This document shows, piece by piece, positions 20,771-32,729 of a stretch of 64,000 bases of DNA. The DNA is taken from assembly GCA_029168955.1 (NCBI GenBank), contig JAPDOI010000900.1, positions 117,001 through 181,000 of the forward strand, in the 5' to 3' direction. A program made the translations under genes and the position numbers. Each line of letters opens with the position of its first letter. Positions within the stretch are counted from its first letter, which is position 1. The stretch is from Aplectana chamaeleonis (taxonomy: Eukaryota; Nematoda; Chromadorea; Rhabditida; Cosmocercidae). Under the pieces are notes generated by a model. That model saw only the letters and a program-made list of their open reading frames with translations, did not search any database and was not told the DNA's origin.

Positions 20771-21242
20771 GGAAAAATGAAAACAAGTTACTCGTAATAT
20801 GGATGTAACTTATTTGAATGTCTCATGTAACTTACATTTATATTACATTAAGCTACCGTGAATGCGTCCACACGTATCCCAGACCACAAGCTACGCAAGA
20901 AGCGCAGTGGGGGTCTTCTCTGCTAGTGTGGGATAAAGAACCATAAACTTGGGTAATTGAACCGACAACAACACCAGTCTTAAGCGTTACTCTAGAAGCG
21001 CGTCGTATAATTCCCTTGGGAATACCTCTTGTCCGATTTAAGTTACTTGCGACTTATCCTGTACCATTTAAGTTACATGTGAATAAATGTAACATATGTA
21101 ACACGCAATACCCCGTCGATATGTTGTATGCAACTTAGATGACCTGAGATAAGTCGCAAGTAACTTATATCGGGTCAGATACGTTACAAGCAGCTTGTTT
21201 TCGGTCTTTTATGTTACAAGTAACTTTTTTTCATTTTTCTGA
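20771..21242. mobile_element. MITE with GTAACTT-rich ends
   Basis: The left end GGAAAAATGAAAACAAGTTA and the inverted right end (complement: AGAAAAATGAAAAAAAGTTA) form about 30-bp terminal repeats. Inside, AAGTTACTTGCGACTTATC (21040-21058) and its exact complement (21148-21166) give a perfect 19-bp inverted pair. It shares GAATGTCTCA and AAGTTAC words with the 15.5-kb hairpin, so both may belong to one family. A target duplication is not clear. Confidence 0.65.
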
Positions 21243-21427
21243 GTAGGTATCGTATACAGGAAGCCTATCGTGGCTGAATCGGACCTCTCCAGTCTTTGAG
21301 ATGAGTATTTTTCAGTCACACCTGAAAAGATTTCCAAACGCTTCCAGAAACACCTTAATTACATAAGAACGCTCAACACACAAGAAGAAATACAGGAAAA
21401 GAGCGCATCGCCCTGCTCAGGGAGGTT

Positions 21428-22387
21428 GCACTCCGCCAAGCGGCCGAATATCCGTGGAACGGCGATGTACACCAGGAGCGCCACCTGTCTGATGATATCC
21501 TCAAGGCTTTAAAAGCTGTGATCCCAGAAGGTCGCGTCATGACCTTCTTTCCCAATGTCACCAGGAAGACACTCCAGAAGATAAGGACAAGGGACGCAAA
21601 AGGAGCTGCAGATCACCTTGACCCAGAAATCGCTGAACTGGATAATGAGATCAGGAGGGACCTAGACAGACACGAGAAGGGATCCTGGGAAAAGTCCACT
21701 GAGAAGATGACCTTCAGGAGTGAAGCTGCAGCAACGAGGAAAGCTTTGAGAAGGATCTCCGTAAAGTTCACCTCCGCCAGCAATTCCACCATTGAAGTCG
21801 ACGGTGGAGTATTCAAGTCAGGGAGAGAGGCCGCAAATGCTCTTGGGAAGCATTTTTTCATCATTAGAATGAAAAGAGAGAAGCAGAATAGAGTAACTGT
21901 ACGGGAACTCTAAAAATTGCCACTCATGGTTGATGATGAAGCAGTCACGCCCGCTCAGGTCGAGAAGGTTATCAAAGAGATGAGTAATTCAAAGGCAGTA
22001 GGACCAGATGGTATGAGCCCAGCAGTTCTAAGGAGACTGCCGAGTGAACTCTTACCTCTGCCCGCTGATGTTATCAACTCATCGTTTCGTACTTGTACTT
22101 TACCCCAAAATTGGAAAGTCGCACTGCCGAAGCCGGGAAAATCACCAACCACGGCTAAAGAGTACCGGCCGATCAGTCTACACTCACCCATTGCAAAAGT
22201 ATCCGAAAAACTGGTTGTAGAGGAGCTGGCCGAACACAACAACAAGCAACAGCATCAGCATGGTTTCCGTAAAATGCATTCCACCACTGCGGCCCTGTTG
22301 GAAATTGTAAGCTATGTCCTGGACGGCTTCAATGCCAAGAAACCTCAACGCACCGTAGGTTTAGCCCTCGACATAACGAAGGCGTTT
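21428..22387 (+). pseudogene. CR1-P linker and RT fingers (5' segment)
   Basis: Frames at 21518-21913 and 21917-22380 encode the linker (MIPEGRVMTFFPNVTRKTLQKI) and RT fingers (NSKAVGPDGMSPAVLRRLPS, ALPKPGKSPTTAKEYRPISL, HQHGFRKMHSTTAALLEIVS, LALDITKAF). A stop at 21911-21913 separates the two blocks. The frame then runs into the antisense tail of the inserted element M1, giving the spurious ending LLLLCSHVEGS. Confidence 0.85.
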
Positions 22388-22399
22388 CTTCTTCTTCTT

Positions 22400-23388
22400 T
22401 GCAGCCACGTCGAGGGTTCTGTCATAAGTGAGGAGCTGGGCGACCAATAATGGATTCGTCCATAGGTGCATTGTGGTCAGCGTGGTTGGTCTCTCCAAAC
22501 AATTAAACAAATGTGCCGTATCGTGGCCGTGGCATCCACAGTCCGGGCAAACGTCCAATTTGCTGTTGTCAATCTTGCTGACGTAGGTCATAAGCATAGC
22601 AGAGCGACCACAGCACAGCGATGCCAGGATGCATCTGGCCCTCCTTCCGAGTTGAGACTCGAGTGTGCAGACCCGGGGCGGCACCACTCCCTGGATGGGA
22701 TTCACCACAGCTTTCTCCAGATGACACCGTACGAACTGTGTGTGCTCCTCGCGCAACAGACGGAGTCGTTCTTGCTGTGAATCGTGCCATCATTGCAAAT
22801 TGACTTTGCTAGGAGCATCGGCGAATGGCTCTCTGATGTCTCTATCCCTGACAGGGTTCAGCACTCTCCATGAGGGGTGGTTGGGTTGCTTCATGATATT
22901 GTATAAAAATTGTTTGGCCTTAAGATTACAGTGCTCCTTTGCTGGCCGAAGTATGGCATTGTATGTCCTGGGAATAGTTTCCTTGCTACTGCCCCATGAT
23001 ATACCGCCTAGGGCCCTGAGCACATTAGGCTTCGCTTCGACGACGGCCTGCTTCTGCTCGGTGTTCTTATGAAACTTGAGCGATAGATCGAGCACCAGAT
23101 TGAGCAGTTTGTGGAAGCGAGCGGCAGGTAATCGATCTCCGTCCCATTCGACATGCGGGTGGGCGCTGTGCTCTCATGGATCCGTTGTGAGTACGGATAC
23201 CGACGATTTGGATGCAAAGATCCTAAGCATTTTGCTGTCAAAAAGCTTTTCAGTGTGACCAGGTACTCATTGATCTTGTAGGCGGGCACATGTATGTCCC
23301 GATCCCGACACATGATTGTCATATCATCGGCATAAGCGACCACCTTGATATCCTGCGGAGGGTCGGACATGTCTTCGAGGTACAGACT
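22400..23388 (-). pseudogene. M1 RT palm/thumb and C-terminal finger (3' part)
   Basis: Reading leftward from 23388: LYLEDMSDPPQDIKVVAYADDMTIMCRDRD (catalytic YADD intact), the connection and thumb, then 22361-22756 with DVCPDCGCHGHDTAHLFNC and DLWTNPLLVAQLL. Several frameshifts separate the blocks. The segment joins precisely to ..GGVLSPALFS at 28771 on the other side of the foldback insertion. Confidence 0.85.
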
Positions 23389-23400
23389 CTCAGACAATGG

Positions 23401-23925
23401 GATGGACCGACCGCGGACATGTTCCGTACCGACCGCGGACAGGTTGCGTACCGACAGCGGGATGGGCGACGTTTGGAACGCATTTCGCACGCGGTCGGCA
23501 CGCAAATTAGCGCGGTCGATACGCACGGCCACGCGGTCAGTACGAAATGCCACGCGGTTAGTACGCATCGCCACGCGGTCCGTACGTGTTGCCACGCGGT
23601 CGGTACGCATCGCCTCGCGGTTCATACGCACTGCAACGCGGTTAGTACGCATTGCCACGCGGTCAGTACGCAATGCCACACTGTCGGTACGCATTGTCGA
23701 GCGGTCGGTACGCACTGCCACTCGTTCAGTACGCATTGCCACGCGGTCGGTAGACATTGCTGCGCGGTCGGTACGCACTGCCACGTGATCAGTACGTCTT
23801 GTCACGCCGTTGATACGCATTGTCACGGGGTCGGTACGCAGTGTCACGCTGTCGGTACGCATGGACACGCTGTCGGGACGCATTGCCACGCGGTCGATAC
23901 AAATGTTGCTCGTAGGATTGACCGC
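23401..23925. repeat. 21-bp tandem array, left arm of the foldback
   Basis: About 20 units of consensus ACGCGGTCGGTACGCATTGCC. The period of 21 bp keeps frames open, giving spurious 7-residue repeat proteins (293 codons on minus, 213 and 147 on plus). The first units (23401-23460) read GTACCGACCGCGG, the inverted orientation. Confidence 0.92.
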
Positions 23926-25915
23926 GGTTAGTACGCACTCAACCGCGGAAGGCTCGATTTTATCACGCGGGCAGTACGAAACATTTTTAGACGGCCGCTA
24001 TCAGTACGCATGCACGTGCGGCAGGTAATCATTGCTTCCAATAAAATGGCGCTCTTTCGAAACGCATTAATACTCGGATGCAGGGTTTGTGGTCCCAAAT
24101 AATTGGAAATAAGCAAACGTTGGAAGTAGGGATGGGGCTTGGGGTAACGCACGAACAAGTTGAAACAGCCCAGAACCGCTGGCTTTCAAACAGCAAAGGA
24201 CGAGCTTTTTCAATCAACAACATCTAAAGTCTAGTTTGATTAGAGCCAGCAGACACGCTCAAAATGGTATCGATTTTATGACATAAATCAAAGGTTTGGA
24301 GCTGGTTGTATTGGGAACTGACGAAAAAACGGATAACGGGTAATTTCTTATCAGGTAAAAGTGGACGAGTCTTGCGGCGCGCGGTTGAAACAGAGAATAT
24401 TAGCAACAAGACGGTTGAAATAGAGAAGCCGATATACTATTACAGCCTATACTGAAAGGTTCACCTCATTGGAAGCATCAAAAACCAGCCAAAGTGGCCG
24501 TATTAGTACTATCAATCTGGACGATTTTGTATTTAGGGGCGGGGTTGCAGAGATTTTTCGATTTGTGTTGCTGGCATTTAGTAGTTTTGACTCGTTTTTG
24601 ACGCCTCCAACGGCGTGAGCAGTTTACTAGGAGCCATGCGGCTTCAGAAACGTAGTTATCTAAACAACTTTTTTGAGCGTGTCTGCTGCTTTTGAATGAG
24701 CCTCGGCGGAGCAAGCAGAGAAGCGATCGGTCATGGCAAAATAAGGATATCTCGACATGATAAACCCAATACGCCATACTTCAACCGGCTCTAAATGAGT
24801 GAGCTAGGTCCCTGTCAGAATTGGATGAAAAAATCGCCGTAACCCGCCTTGGCCGACCCGGTCGAAACGTATGAAAAGCATGGACGATGGAGGTTGCAAA
24901 AAGCACTCGGGGTCGTATTCGCCATCAACCCGCCGGGAAGTAGAAGGAAATATGGGGTGATATTTCAGTACGAAATGCGCGCCCCACGGCCCCCTCTCGC
25001 CTCCCTTGGCTTCCCTCGCGACCGCCGGAGTTTTTCGCATCGGATCGCTGGAGAGTACTCGCTTCTCGATAGAACCTTCATCTTTCCGCAGTGATATCGC
25101 TACGTAACACAGTTTGTATTTCCATAATACACAGTGTAAGATGGGTTGATCTGTTGCTCTGCCGCGCGCGGTATCAACCCTTGCGTTTCCTTCGACTTCT
25201 CTCGGCGGGGTGTTGGCGAATACGTTTTTAAGCCCACCTCATTCACGTCTTTCGTGATTATCGACCGGGCTGGCTACGGCGATCGGCCAACTATGATCGA
25301 GGCCCTAGCCGTTCCAAGCCTACCGCGTGTTTAGCTCAAAATCGCCCCAGCCGCGATCCAGCTGGAGAGGTGTGGTTTTGTTAATTTCATGTTAATGAAA
25401 AACAAGGTGCACACTCACGCCGCTTTGTGGCGTACCTGTAGGCACGTATTATGACGCATCGAATGATGGAATCGTTGCCAAATGAGTACTTAGATATTAT
25501 CGTTCCTCGAAACCCAGTCCGGTCCCACACACTTTCACCTGGGAGCGATGCATACCTGCTGCGTGCTTACCAACCGTCGTCATTTTCAAATAAAACTTTC
25601 GTGTTAGGAGGAATTTTACTACATTTCTTCAGCCTAAGAAGACATTTCTTGTATGTATTTTACAATATTCCGTTTCTACTCTCGCACTTCCTTCCTTTGT
25701 CTTTTTCCTCATCCTTCTATAAAATTCAATGTGTTAATCGCGTTGTGAGCTTAGTACTCGTGTTCTATTTAACGAATTCCCATGGGATCGAACGTTCTCG
25801 TTGAGAGTGATTGTGGACCCTTTTTAATGGCATACGCCAGCTGTTGAAACTGATTGTACTGTCATTATCGGGCTGAAAGTCCGCTCCACGATTGCGACGA
25901 GTCGCTGTTTCAGCA

Positions 25916-26003
25916 CGCAGCACAATTATAATCGTGCTGGGAGAAGGGGTAATTGTGTCGGGACCCGCTAGTCCAGCACGATTATAGTCGTGCTGCCACC
26001 GCG
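25916..26003. repeat. Hairpin with ATAATCGTGCTGG core
   Basis: GCAGCACAATTATAATCGTG pairs with CACGATTATAGTCGTGCTGC across about 40 bp. The word ATAATCGTGCTGGGAGAAGG is shared with the neighbouring MITE at 26.4 kb, so the two are related. Confidence 0.7.
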
Positions 26004-26334
26004 TCTGTCCGCAACTATCCGCTGATAAACTCGCTCTTCTCTGCAAGAAATATTTTTATTTGAGTCCACGTGAAAGGACATTTGTCGATGAGTTCCGCAA
26101 AAATTGAAACCATCAAATTTTGACTATTATTACTGAACCGTTCATAGGCATTACTACACCAAATTGAACAAGAAGATGAACAATAGCATAAATCAGAAGG
26201 GCAAGACGATCGAGATCAAGACAAAGAGCAAGAAATAGTAAAAGATCGAGATCAATAAACAGAAGGCAAAAAGAGAAATATTGCCTTGACAGCCAAATAA
26301 ATAATTGCTTTCAAAAAATCAATAATTAAGTAGT

Positions 26335-26525
26335 GTCGTTCTCTGAGCTAAATTCCGGACCGCGACTGCGGACTACGACTGTTGCATCATGAGACACGTG
26401 ATAATCGTGCTGGGAGAAGGGTGAATCGTTACGGGAAAAAGCGGCCCCAGCACGGCTAACACGTGTCGTATGATGCAATAACCGTAGTCCGCAAATGCGG
26501 ACCGGAATCTGATCCAGAGAACGAC
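26335..26525. mobile_element. 191-bp hairpin MITE
   Basis: The left half (GTCGTTCTCTGAGC.. GCGGACTACGACTGTTGCAT) and right half (ATGCAATAACCGTAGTCCGC.. CAGAGAACGAC) are inverted copies over about 85 bp per arm, with mismatches. There is no coding content. It sits at the edge of a TAAA-rich tract. Confidence 0.8.
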
Positions 26526-26715
26526 AATAAATAAATAAATAAGTAAACAAATCAATTAACAAATAATTAAATAAATAAGTAATTAAATAAAAAGTGAATA
26601 AATGAGTAAATATAATAGTAAATAAATAAATAAGTAAATAAATGAATAAGTAATTAAATAAAAAGTGAATAAATAAATAAATAAAATATTAAATGAATAA
26701 ATAAGTAGTTATTAA
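26526..26715. repeat. (TAAA)n-like low-complexity tract
   Basis: AATAAATAAATAAGTAAATA-type sequence continues for about 190 bp, immediately after the 26.4-kb MITE. Confidence 0.9.
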
Positions 26716-27279
26716 ACTGAAGAAAAGTTTCACATTAACAAAGAGATGAAAACGAGGAGAAGAAAAAAGTATCTGGAGTTGCAAAGAATGATAAGAGAGT
26801 GAAGAAGATAAAAAGAGAGCAATAGGAGAAATTGGAAAGTAGGAAGAAAAACCCATGCGACATGAAGGGAATCGCTATTTTGTAGTTCACTTTCTTGGGC
26901 ACTCCGGTGGGGACGGGAGAAAAAGTTTATGGGGTCGCCACTGGCGTGTTCGATAGTGGGGTGATCAAGGAGGTCATAGAGGTTTCGGGTGACGAAGAAC
27001 TCGTTAGGGATATCAATTCTGGCCAGTGGAGATTCGAGCATTTATTTGAATCGTGCGTGATTGTGATCAAGGTAGCCTCTCCCGTGTTATCAACTTTGCT
27101 AGCATCATTTTCAATTTTTTTTGCACAATTGAGCCATTCGGGCTAGGTGACATCACCCACAAAACTTGAGCCAGAGGACTGCTGTGGGGTCGATCAAATA
27201 GCACTTCTGTATCGATCATCTAACACTTTTTCGATGATTTTTTATACAACCGTCGAACAACATAGAAAACTTTTTTGGC

Positions 27280-27480
27280 GCAAAAATTCCTCAAAAATGA
27301 CAGTGACGAGCAGATGCAGAAAAACGCCAAAAACGATTTTGACGCGAACATCAAATCAAATTTAACAATGAATTCAGACTAGTTTTTCTTCACAAATGAA
27401 GGTCTGTCAGAGGCCCTTTTGACAATTCCGTTCTTTAAAGAGACCAAGCAATACAAAAACATGAAAAAATGTTTAGATTT
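27280..27480. mobile_element. Fragment of a TTAA-flanked MITE
   Basis: Read on the minus strand this resembles 12140-12320 of MITE copy 1 (TTTTTTCATGTTTTTGT.. CCTTCATTTGT.. TTTTTCTGCA). The terminal inverted repeats are absent, so it is an old fragment. Confidence 0.5.
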
Positions 27481-27999
27481 TTGATTTCGATTTTCTTTTA
27501 TTTTAATTTTTGTAGATTTAGATTTTCCTCATAGCTCAAAAATCTTGTGGTGCACAGATAACTCAAAATTGATATTTGACCCTCACTATGGCGAAAGTCA
27601 GCAAGAGCCCAGGACAAAAACACACAAAACAGCTCATAACCGGCTATAATTGAAATCACTCCGCCCGTTCATGTTGTTGCTCCATCCTCGAATAACGATT
27701 TTTTCAAGAGCACTAACTGTTTTGAAGAAAACGAAATATAGGCTTGGGATAGATGAAGCCAGATGTGTGAATAAAATTGTGTTGCTCCATTTCAGCGGTT
27801 CTCGTCGAATTCTCAGTTCCAAAATGCAGCTGTCACAGAGACCAACCCATCTGACTCTCTACAGGAACAACAAGGTCAAAACTTCTCAGGAAAACCCTGC
27901 CTCTGAAGAATCGATAGGCTAAATGTGCAAACGCTCGAGATTTCGTTGTTTACTAAGCACGTGCATTTGCGTATGTACCACACTCACGGGTTCACTTGC

Positions 28000-28757
28000 T
28001 TACAAAATGCGTGCGATTGCGTGTCGGCAGCGCAAACTTACAAAACGACCTCGCCTCCGCAATTGCTCGCGTACCGAACGCGGGCGATTCCGTACTGCAC
28101 GCTTGTACGTAGCGAACACATCCGTGCCTACCGCGCGGACTGACAAACTGACCTCGCCTATAAAATTGCTTGCGTACTGAACGCGGGCGATTGCGTACTG
28201 CACGCTTGTACGTAGCGAACACACCCGTGCCGACGGCGCGGACTGACAAACTGACCTCACCCACCAGTTTTCCTGCGTACTGAACGCGAACACTTGCGTA
28301 CCGACCGTGCACACTGACAAACCTATTTCCCTCACCAGTTTGCCTGCGTGCTGAGCGCGGGCGCGTGCGTACTGAACGCCAACAATTTCGTACCGACCAC
28401 GTAAACTGACACAACGACCTCACCGACAAGTTTTCTAGCGAGCTGATAGCGGGCGGTTGCGTGCTGAACGCGAGCTCTTGCGTACTGACTGCGTGTGATC
28501 ACGTACCGACCGCAGCGAAAAGTCATGTTTCGTACTGACCGCGCGCAAAGATGACTGCGCGCGGTTAGTACGCCTCCATGGAAAATCGCAAACGGTTGGT
28601 ACGGAGCTCAGGCGTATCGACCGCGTGCACTATTTCGTTTTCGCGGTCAGTACGCAAATGCCCGCGTTCCGTACGGAATACATTTCTTGCACGCGGTCAG
28701 TACGATAGTGGCACGCGGTCGGTACGAGAAGCGATTTTTCGCCCGCGGTCGGTCCAC
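28000..28757. repeat. 21-bp-type tandem array, right arm of the foldback
   Basis: Most units read TGCGTACTGAACGCGGGCGA, the inverted form of the left-arm unit, with more divergence and spacers of 30-60 bp. From about 28560 to the end the orientation switches (CACGCGGTCAGTACGATAGT), mirroring the switch in the left arm. Frames of 145 and 111 codons are artefacts of the period. Confidence 0.85.
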
Positions 28758-28770
28758 CCCATTGTCTGAG

Positions 28771-31040
28771 CTGAAGAGGGCAGGCGATAAAACGCCGCCC
28801 TGCGGCAATAGGAATACTATTCGAAACATGGTTCTGGAACATAACTCCAGCTCGCCTTCCCTTAGTGAAGCCGATATCCAGCGCTTCGGCCACGGCGGTA
28901 TTGAAGAATCCAGTAGGTTGCTCGGCAAGACTCCAAGGTTCACTGTGTCGGAAGCCTTAGTGAGATCCAAGGCGACAGCTACAGTTTTCTGTGGCAGTTT
29001 TCTGTGGCTTCTTGGCGTTGAACCCGTCAATGGCAAAGCTAGTAATTTCCAGCAAAGCTGTCGTAGTGGAATGCAGCTTTCTGATTCCATGCTGAATCAC
29101 TTGCTTCTCATTAAGCTCCGCCAAGTCCTTCACGATCGATTTTTCAGCGGCCTTTGCGAAAGTGGACAGCAAGCTAATGGATCTGTCTTCCTTGACTGAA
29201 GCCTGAGGTTTCCCCGGCTTGGGCAGCGGCACAACGTGAGCTGTCTTCGAATTTTGGGGGACGGTGTAGGAACTGAACGAGGTGTTTATCAAATCAGTTA
29301 GAAGCGGAAGGATTTCATTCGGTATCTTCTTCAAGACAGCAGGACAGTTCCCGTCTGGACCAGTAGCTTTTGAGTTTCGCGTTTCCTTTATAACCTTCTC
29401 AACTTGCGTCGTAGAGAACGCTCCGGCCGTGCTCATAAGCGGGAGGCGGCACAGTTCTCGTACAGTCATTCTATCCTGCGGACCGCGTTTAGAACTGGTG
29501 ATGAAAAAACTCTTCTCGAGCGCATAAGCGGCTTCCTTTCCTGATTTGAATACACCGTTGTCGAATTCGATTGTGGAGACGGTAGCAGGCGAGCTCTTAC
29601 CCTAGAGCTTCCGAAATACCTTCAAAGTAGCTGCACTATCCATCTTCAAATCCAACTGCCCGATGAACTTTTCCCACTCTTCTTTCTTGTATCTGTCCAG
29701 ATCCTTTTTGATCTCACTGTCAAGCTCAGCAACCACGGGGCCCAGAAGATTAACCGCTCTCCTCGCATCTCTCGTTCAAATTTTGTCGAGGATTTCTCTG
29801 TTGACAATTGGAAAGAGCGTCTTGACGCGACCGGTAGGAGTAGCCGCATTCATGGCCTTGCGGATTACGTCAGATAAAAGGCACTCTTTCTGGCGCACGT
29901 CGCCATTCCACGGGTAATTTGCCGACAGGCGAAGCGCAACTTCACTGAACAGGCTCCAGTCTGCTCGGCCTAAATTAAGATAAGAACGTTGACGAACCCC
30001 AGAATAAGGAGCGAGAGAATTGCAGAGATCGATATAGATAGACGGGGACATGGTCACTTGACAAAGTAGCTGAGGTGGACCATGAGCAAGAGTTAGAGAG
30101 GTTGGACGAGGCAAGAGATAAGTCTGGGCTGGAAGATCGGCCGTTGGCAGGGAGACGAGTGGGCTGATCATCGTCTAGGATGACTACGTCGCATTCCTCC
30201 GCCTAATCTTCGACGTCATTTCCTCTAACATCAGAGCCAAGAGACCAGCAAAATGTATGAGCAATAGAATCGCCCGCAAATACAGACGAAGAAGAGAGGG
30301 AGCAGTCGTTAAGCTGTTTAAGGAGGGAACAGGATCATAGGATGGGGGGCATGAGGCGGTAGGGGGAATATAGATGTTGAAGAGAGAAAGGGGAGTTTTA
30401 AAGGGATATGGACCGGGAGGTACTCGAGAGTACCGTCTGTGAGAGTGTTAGGTCTCAGGTGTGAAGGAAGAGTAGATAATATGAAAGTGGAAACTCCTCC
30501 GCCGAGAGCTGACCTTGGAGCATGGTAAGAAATATAGCCTGGGATATTGGGATGAGGATAGGTAGGGGATGGACAGAGCTTGGTTTCTTAAACCATGATC
30601 ACGTCTGGACGGTAACTACGTGCAAAGAGAGAGAGCTCAGAAAGCTTGACACGAAGGCCGTTGAGATTTATATGTACAATGGAAGGGGGGCGATTGGAGT
30701 TCGAGGAAGAAGAGGTGGTAGGTGAGGAGCACAAGACACATCGAAAAGAAGAGTTATGGTGCCCCACAGAACTGAGACCCGAACAGAAGAGATGCACCCA
30801 CCTTTGGCATCCAGAGCATTGGACGCTTTTCCCTCTCCAGATGACATCCTTGCTGCATGTGGCACATGGGTACTTCTGCACGGGCCCAAGATTCCTCTCC
30901 ACGCCGGCCCTTAGCAGGCCAAAGGAGAGCTGCGGCCGGCCAGCACCTCTCCCAAGACAAAAATCCTTTTCGTGGAGGGGATGACGTAGGTTTGCACGGA
31001 GGTGATCTTCTTCCCTCCACACTGCTACGGCACGAACGTA
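28771..31040 (-). pseudogene. M1 2A-like, PHD finger, endonuclease, linker and RT fingers (5' part)
   Basis: From 31070 leftward: ..LLRAGVERNLGP (2A-like motif with Pro changed to Leu), a PHD finger (CATC..CSGC..WVHLFC..CVLC), then endonuclease start INLNGLRVKLSEL. The endonuclease middle (30590-30180) is in broken frames, with SDH region remnants at 30171-29776. The linker (KECLLSDVIRKAMNAATPTG) and RT fingers (28957-29469; SKATGPDGNCPAVLKKIPNE, PLPKPGKPQASVKEDRSISL) follow. An ATDTVNLGV-type palm motif and GGVLSPALFS reach the foldback junction. Many stops and shifts are present. Confidence 0.8.
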
Positions 31041-32729
31041 ATAATAATAATAATAATTCATTACGACCATAGAAGACAGTCGTGAGAAAAAAGAAAACCA
31101 AAAAAAAACACAACGCGATTACACACTAAATCAAGCAACAACACTTAATCCAAAAAAACGTTCCTAGCAAACCTCTTGAATGATCCAAAATTGATGAGGG
31201 AAGGAATGATAGAACTTTTCAATGCTACATATTTCGAGCCAGCCCTGACAGTGAAAGAACGAGCTCTCGTATTGGATTTCGGCCTAGGATACCATATTTT
31301 GAACTGAATTCCTCTTGTTCTTGAGGGTACGAGCTTATAGAACTTTGAAGTGTTGATTTTGATTTTACCAGACAACATTTTGAAAACATAACAAACATCT
31401 GTTACCGCCCTACGTGAAGACAGAGAACTCAAACCAAGAAATTTGTTCCTGATTTTAGACCCTGGTACGCCGGTGTAAAAAAAGCCATTGTACCGCAAAA
31501 TTAGTTTTCTAGTATAATTATTCTGCACTCTTTCAATCATCAGTATATCTTTTTTCTTGTGAGGGGAAAATACTGCTGTGCCACTTTCTACTATTGGTCT
31601 AACATAGGTTTTGTAAGCCCTGAGTAGCACTTCCTTATTCTTGGTAGAAAGTCCTTTGAATATCTGGTACGTTTTCGTAATCCCCTTTCTACATATTTGT
31701 CTATAATGATCCGTACAGTCCAATTTCCTATCATAGCTAAAGCCTAAATCTGTGACCTTACTCACTTTCTCAATTGGAATCCCGTTCAACGTATAATCAG
31801 AAGAGATACTCGATTTTCCGATCCTCATAAATTTAGTCTTTTCTGGACCTAAGGGTAGTTGCCACGTAATGGACCAATCGTGAACGAAATTGATACCCTG
31901 TTGAATTCTAGGTCGATTTTCATCGCTGAGTTCGCAATAGATCTTGAGATCATCAGCAAACTGCTTACATACCACTGATGAATTATCGAAAATGGTCGGA
32001 AGATCAGCTGTATAGAGATTAAAAAGCAACGGAGAAAGTACACCTCCCTGAGGAACACCACTCGTAACTGACCTAACAGTAGACAGCTCATTATTCACCT
32101 TCACCTGAAACGTTCTGTTCGAAAGATAGTCGATCAACCAACTTTGCAGAAGTGAATGAAGACCGATTTTGCTAATCTTGTATAAGAGTTTCTGATGACT
32201 TACCCTATCAGAATGCTTTCGAAAAATCGAAGTAGATGACATCGCAACTTTTCTGCTCATCTAGTAACTCTGTCCAGTCATTTAAGCACTCAATTAAGTT
32301 TGTCTCCACTGATTTCCCCGCCATGAAACCATGTTGTGCAATAGGAATGATGCAGTTTACTTCGAAATGCTCGATTATGATTTTCTTCATCATTTTCTCA
32401 AAAACTCTGCAAAAGAATGACGTCACGCTGACAGGTCTATAATTATTTGGGTCCCTTGCTGGTTCCTTTTTCAGGAGAGGTGTGACGTAAGAATGCTTCC
32501 ATCTTGCAGGAACTTGGGAAAACATCAATGACTGGTTACAGATATAAGTAAATGGCTTGGCAATCACATGAGCAACATTTCTTAGGAAAATCAAGGGAAT
32601 GTGGTCAGGAGTTACTGCATAAGAAGCTTTCCAATTGTTAATGACATCGAAAACATCCTTCTCATTAAACCAGGGACACGAAATCATAGGATTTTCCACA
32701 TGAACCTCAAAGGCAGTACGACATACGAC
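31041..32729 (-). mobile_element. Non-LTR retrotransposon J (second family), inserted in the 5' end of M1
   Basis: A 5'-truncated element with RT and a (TAA)n-type 3' tail (TTATTATTATTATTATTA, minus strand) at 31041-31060. The duplication AACGTA (31035-31040 and 32730-32735) flanks it, and removing it restores M1's 5' terminus (GCACGAACGTACGACATCTC in plus sense). The encoded RT differs clearly from the CR1 family of this window and lacks its C-terminal finger. Confidence 0.88.
31145..32729 (-). pseudogene. Reverse transcriptase of retrotransposon J (one frameshift)
   Basis: Segment 32208-32729 encodes RT fingers: NNWKASYAVTPDHIPLIFLR, ARWKHSYVTPLLKKEPARDP, NNYRPVSVTSFFCRVFEKMM, QHGFMAGKSVETNLIECLND and YFDFSKAF. 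A single-base insertion near 32215 shifts the frame. The second frame, 31145-32260, continues with DRVSHQKLL, VTSGVPQGGVLSPLLFNLYT, KQFADDLKIYCE (catalytic F-ADD intact) and a 200-residue C-terminal domain ending at a TAA at 31145. Apart from that shift and 5' truncation it is well preserved, so it is younger than its CR1 hosts. Confidence 0.88.

Larger units (their letters stand above)
24030..27999. other. Interior of the 5.4-kb foldback element
   Basis: About 4 kb with no convincing protein. A repeat at 24712-24810 (GCGGAGCAAGCAGAGAAGCG.. CCGGCTCTAAATGAG) recurs at 39608-39727. Two related hairpins (25916-26003, 26335-26525), a TAAA-rich tract and a TTAA-MITE fragment (27280-27480) are listed separately. 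The GC-rich stretches at 24820-25060 and 25150-25370 show nothing I can name. Confidence 0.5.
23389..28770. mobile_element. 5.4-kb foldback element with 21-bp tandem-repeat arms, inserted in CR1-M1
   Basis: It splits the M1 codon run ..SPALFS|LYLEDM.. exactly. The ends CTCAGACAATGGGATGGACC and the inverted right end (complement CTCAGACAATGGGGTGGACC) match over at least 28 bp with one difference. The only target duplication is CT (23387-23388, 28771-28772). Each arm (about 0.6-0.75 kb) is a tandem array of a roughly 21-bp unit with core CGCGGTCGGTACGC. In both arms the outermost few units are in opposite orientation to the rest. The interior has no transposase-like frame and carries smaller MITEs, so the element looks non-autonomous. 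I cannot assign it to a known superfamily. Confidence 0.85.

Noticed and set aside
23008..23889. 293-codon frame with a 7-residue repeat (RTDRVAM) fused to RT sequence
   Set aside because: It arises from the 21-bp array of the foldback arm abutting the M1 RT frame. The fusion is an insertion artefact, not a repeat protein.
30588..31070. N-terminal extension MVVMNYYYYYY before the M1 2A-like motif
   Set aside because: The Tyr run is the translation of the (TAA)n tail of retrotransposon J, which is inserted there. It is not part of the CR1 protein.
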